This document shows positions 61,393 to 64,000 of a stretch of 64,000 bases of DNA, in pieces. Numbering within the stretch: the first letter of the stretch is position 1; each line of letters starts with the position of its first letter. Origin of the DNA: Balanoglossus misakiensis (taxonomy: Eukaryota; Hemichordata); NCBI GenBank assembly GCA_040954595.2, contig CM082594.2, positions 9,176,001-9,240,000 on the forward strand, written 5' to 3'. Below the pieces are notes generated by a model, which was not told the origin of the DNA, made no database searches, and saw only the letters and a program-made list of their open reading frames with translations. A program made the translations under genes and the position numbers.

Positions 61393-62229
61393 CCAAACCG
61401 AAGATGCTGCCTCTAGTCATATTTTTATTATCAGTAGTTTGTCAGCTTTTGTATGTGGACAAGTTTTTGTGAAGAACACATTCCTTTTTATAGATGTCTT
61501 TATTTCTCAAATTTCACTTTACCCACGTACCAGTGAAACAGTGAAGTCTTTTTTTTCAACAGAAAAAAAGGTTTTCTTTGATTTTAGAAGTTGTTTACAG
61601 AATAACTGAACGTGTGATTAAATGAATGGACATTGTTCTGGAAGTGTATAACAAAAAGTTGTTTGTCTCAAAATAGCTGCAATGATATTTGAAACTCCCC
61701 TAAGTAAGAAAAGAACACGGTGAATGATGGTTGGTCTTCAGATCTTTATTGGTTACATAGTGTCAGATAAATAAGGGATAATCTATTTACAGTTCATTCC
61801 GTACAATGTACTACAACTATGATTTGTGATTTTCATCGCTAAAGTGTTATAATTTAACACTATATCTGAGTAAGTCTTTAACTGAAATAATGTTATGGAA
61901 TGTACAGTAACTCCTTGTTTTTCTCTGTTTGTCACTTGGCACGTATATATTTATAGATTTTCAAGTAAATGTTTCTTAAATTCATAATTTTCAGACCAAA
62001 AACAAAAACTGTCAGGAATAGAAATATCGATGATACAGGGCTATAATCCACGGACAAATCTTTCGAAATTGATGACCACCAATCAAATTTAAAATCCTCC
62101 TCATGAGATTTTGGATAATTAATAAGACAAGGGCAAAAAGAAGTAATTATTGTCAAACTTCCCCAAAACGATAGCAGTCATGAATCCAAGTTCTTTCCGC
62201 GTGCAGGACGATATGTCAATTCTTGAAGG
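61393..62229. other. Convergent 3'UTRs of LSM7 and the achatin-type gene
   Basis: Contains ATTAAA (61617-61622, +) for LSM7 and a minus-strand AATAAA (61750-61745) for the neuropeptide gene, giving 3'UTRs of about 0.25 and 0.5 kb that end within about 150 bp of each other. No coding sequence is seen. Confidence 0.5.
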
Positions 62230-62880
62230 TCACCCCAAGAAATCATACCCTTCTTCTCCGTCTATTGATTTGTCGTTCATCTGTCGCCATCGTTCAATGA
62301 AACCTCGAAGAGGGGAAATGTTTTCGAATTCTCCGGAATCCAGTTCCTGGATGATGACGTCACCACGCTTGTTTCCGAATCCGCGCTTGTTTCCAAATCC
62401 CCTTTTATTCCCAAAGCCGCGTTTTCCATCTTCCTCAAGGTCGTGTAGAACGGGAAACCTCTTATTACCAAACCCTCGTTTTTCTTCCAGCCAATCGGCG
62501 TCGATGTCCAGGCGCTTGTTGCCAAATCCGCGTTTATCGTCCGTTTCCATGGCGAGGCCAAATCTCTTATTTCCGAATCCACGCTTATCGTCCTCCCAAT
62601 CTCTCTTGTTTCCAAAACCGCGCTTTTCGTCGTCATCATCAGCGAAAAGTTCATCATCCCGCTTGTTTCCGAACCCGCGTTTGTTGCCGAATCCCCGCTT
62701 CGCATCCTCGATCGCCTTTTCGTCAACTGTAAGTGGCGTCATGACGTCATCTGGTAGTCCGGTCAGTTTAAGATCTCCTTGTATGTGGATATTGGATTTG
62801 CTCGTCTGCTTTCCGATGCTTTCACTCTGCACAGACGAGATCAGCAGCCAGAGAACGAGAAAGATGGCCGGCGAAGCCAT
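62230..62880 (-). CDS. Achatin-type (GFGN) neuropeptide precursor, 216 aa
   Basis: Secreted prepropeptide processed by prohormone convertases into tetrapeptides. Signal peptide 1-19 (MASPAIFLVLWLLISSVQS). A spacer of about 40 residues is followed by nine copies of GFGN, each bounded by KR: two in tandem (63-72), four single copies separated by acidic spacers (DDELFADDDDE, DWEDD, FGLAMETDD, LDIDADWLEE), then three in tandem after FPVLHDLEEDG (155-170). A 44-residue C-terminal region (GDVIIQEL..GYDFLG) follows. No Gly precedes the KR sites, so the peptides end in free Asn rather than an amide, as in achatin-I (GFAD). Achatin-I carries D-Phe at position 2, and the same modification is possible here. 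Repeat codons vary synonymously. The whole coding region is in one exon. Assignment to the achatin family rests on the G-F-x-D/N tetrapeptide pattern and KR sites. Confidence 0.9.
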   Translation of the reverse strand: MASPAIFLVLWLLISSVQSESIGKQTSKSNIHIQGDLKLTGLPDDVMTPLTVDEKAIEDAKRGFGNKRGFGNKRDDELFADDDDEKRGFGNKRDWEDDKRGFGNKRFGLAMETDDKRGFGNKRLDIDADWLEEKRGFGNKRFPVLHDLEEDGKRGFGNKRGFGNKRGFGNKRGDVIIQELDSGEFENISPLRGFIERWRQMNDKSIDGEEGYDFLG

Positions 62881-62896
62881 TTTCTGTTCAGAGCAC

Positions 62897-63125
62897 CCTA
62901 TAAATTAGTAAACAAAAATACCGATATGATGCATTAAAACTTAGAATATGAGAGCCAGCGCAAATAATACAATATAATGCCTTTTCTGCTCTGCCAGGTA
63001 TTTGGCAGGAGGGTAAAGTGACACTACAGAATGGAAAAAACTCACCAGCCCCTAAATCAGTTGGATTAGTGGTAACTCTTGGCAGTTGGAGATACTGCGC
63101 TGCCACCTCCGAGGAATAAACTGCC
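62897..63125 (-). other. 5'UTR of the achatin-type gene with a 147-nt intron
   Basis: A non-coding first exon of about 80 nt (about 63125-63046) ends in a strong donor, GGCTG|gtgagt. The acceptor ..tttatag at 62898 starts the exon that carries the ATG at 62880. A 5'UTR intron directly before a signal-peptide exon is common in neuropeptide genes. The transcription start is estimated from the TATA box. Confidence 0.5.
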
Positions 63126-63148
63126 GAGAACTCCAGCAGCAACCTGTG

Positions 63149-63155
63149 TTTTATA
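63149..63155 (-). promoter_or_regulatory. TATA box of the achatin-type gene
   Basis: TATAAAA on the minus strand, about 25-30 bp upstream of the predicted start near 63125. It is the only clear TATA box seen among the genes here, consistent with cell-type-restricted expression. Confidence 0.6.
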
Positions 63156-63156
63156 G

Positions 63157-63175
63157 CACGCGTGATTGACGCGTG
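63157..63175. promoter_or_regulatory. Inverted repeat CACGCGT-N5-ACGCGTG directly upstream of the TATA box
   Basis: A perfect 7-bp inverted repeat around GATTG, starting two bases from the TATA box. Each arm contains CACGCG, the class C/N-box type site bound by HES/Hairy bHLH repressors. The factor is inferred; the palindrome is observed. Confidence 0.5.
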
Positions 63176-64000
63176 TTATTTCCATGGATCGCTTGCCATC
63201 CACTGTTTATGGAAATAAGATTTAAATTTGATAAACGCAGGAACTATTCCCCAGGGTAAAATTTCCTGGTCAGATAAGAAATCTCCATAAATGAATTCTA
63301 AAATGTGTAATTGAATTATGCAGGTTGTCGATTGGTAGCAGGTTGTGTACCTGCGTGTATAGTGCGTCTAGAATTGGTAATGAATAGAGACATTCGTAAA
63401 ATGGAATTGATTTTTCAGGTTCATTAATATTTCCTTTCTAAAGGAAGATTGTTAAACTATGCCCTTCACCCCACCACTCTCCCACAAAGAAGCGTGTCCC
63501 ACCAAAACACGCCCGATTTTCCACAAAATGAGCATTGCGAGGTCACTGCTTTGGGAGACACGCTCACACCAGTGCTCAATGGGAGAAATTTGCAAATTAT
63601 ACTCCTCACGATTTGCCTTGCACACTGACCGCATATACGACCCTTATGAAAGACACACCTGCGCGCATTTTCCTCTAGAATGCGGCCCTTCAACTCGATA
63701 GTCTTTGAAAAGAATGATTGGGAACTATTCATTTAAATACTGCCTTGAAGGGTAACTGTGTAACACTTTAAAAAGTTATTTGAGCACTTCAAAACGGAAC
63801 AAATCATACATGTACTGTAATCATACAATTTATGTCTTGTACTTCCAAACAAATTCAATAGTACATCAGAAGTACATCGACTTTGTTTTCAGTATCAGTA
63901 ACTTTATCATGAAATTTTCCCTGACCTCTGATGATGACCCGTGACCCTTAATGATGACCCCCCAACCGCACTGCCTACCCAGACTTCGGACATTTTTTCT
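63176..64000. other. Upstream region of the achatin-type gene; no gene recognised
   Basis: No convincing coding frame. The overlapping frames around 63450-63730 on both strands lack family features. Near the end, TGACCC-G-TGACCC (63935-63947) forms a reversed DR1 nuclear receptor-like site with another TGACCC nearby. Confidence 0.4.

Noticed and set aside
62277-62726. 149-codon minus-strand frame overlapping the achatin-type gene
   Set aside because: It is a frame-shifted reading of the same repeats, with no signal peptide or cleavage logic.
62150-62908. 252-codon plus-strand open frame rich in Pro, Ser and Asn
   Set aside because: It is antisense to the GFGN/KR repeats. The repeat codons read backwards without stops (LFPNPR-type repeats), which explains its length. 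The minus strand has signal peptide, cleavage sites and promoter.

Overview
The window comes from an intron-rich, AT-rich animal nuclear genome. It carries spliced genes with GT-AG introns, an intron-containing tRNA-Arg(UCU), metazoan regulators (CELF, CDC42SE, SPPL2, a formin-type DID protein) and a neuropeptide precursor with nine GFGN copies flanked by KR. As I recall the literature, GFGN-type achatin precursors are known from acorn worms and amphioxus. An invertebrate deuterostome, most likely a hemichordate, is therefore the best guess; this is inference.

Layout. (1) 1-20.3 kb: almost no recognisable coding sequence, probably a long CELF intron, with two weak orphan exon candidates. (2) 20.35-20.87 kb (-): first two coding exons of a CELF3/4/5/6-type RNA-binding protein; the rest lies outside the window or was not found. 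(3) 20.9-26.6 kb: no gene seen, then tRNA-Arg(UCU) at 26.62 kb. (4) 26.9-34.1 kb: a candidate small unknown gene (-) head-to-head with a nine-exon gene (+) for a cysteine-poor, PDI-like membrane protein whose first intron holds a ~48-bp minisatellite. (5) 35.8-36.6 kb (+): an intronless short-chain dehydrogenase with a DR1-like site upstream. (6) 38.6-40.5 kb (-): a six-exon INF2-like protein with a DID and a DAD-like tail but no FH1/FH2. (7) 41.7-54.2 kb (+): a CDC42 small effector (CDC42SE/SPEC), perhaps with a distant 5' exon and a long 3'UTR. (8) 55.2-60.06 kb (-): complete SPPL2 intramembrane aspartyl protease with two alternative last coding exons. (9) 60.31-61.39 kb (+): LSM7, head-to-head with SPPL2 across about 250 bp. 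(10) 62.23-63.16 kb (-): the achatin-type precursor with TATA box and 5'UTR intron.

The genes do not form a pathway. Their order is informative: LSM7/SPPL2 is a divergent pair also found in human, and CELF, CDC42SE, SPPL2 and LSM7 relatives sit together on human 19p13/1q21/15q, so the window looks like a fragment of an ancient linkage group. The most novel items are the DID-DAD protein without a formin core, the redox-dead thioredoxin-like membrane protein, the small unknown gene, and the SPPL2 alternative tails.

All exon borders were derived by eye from splice sites and reading phase; no alignment or expression data were available.
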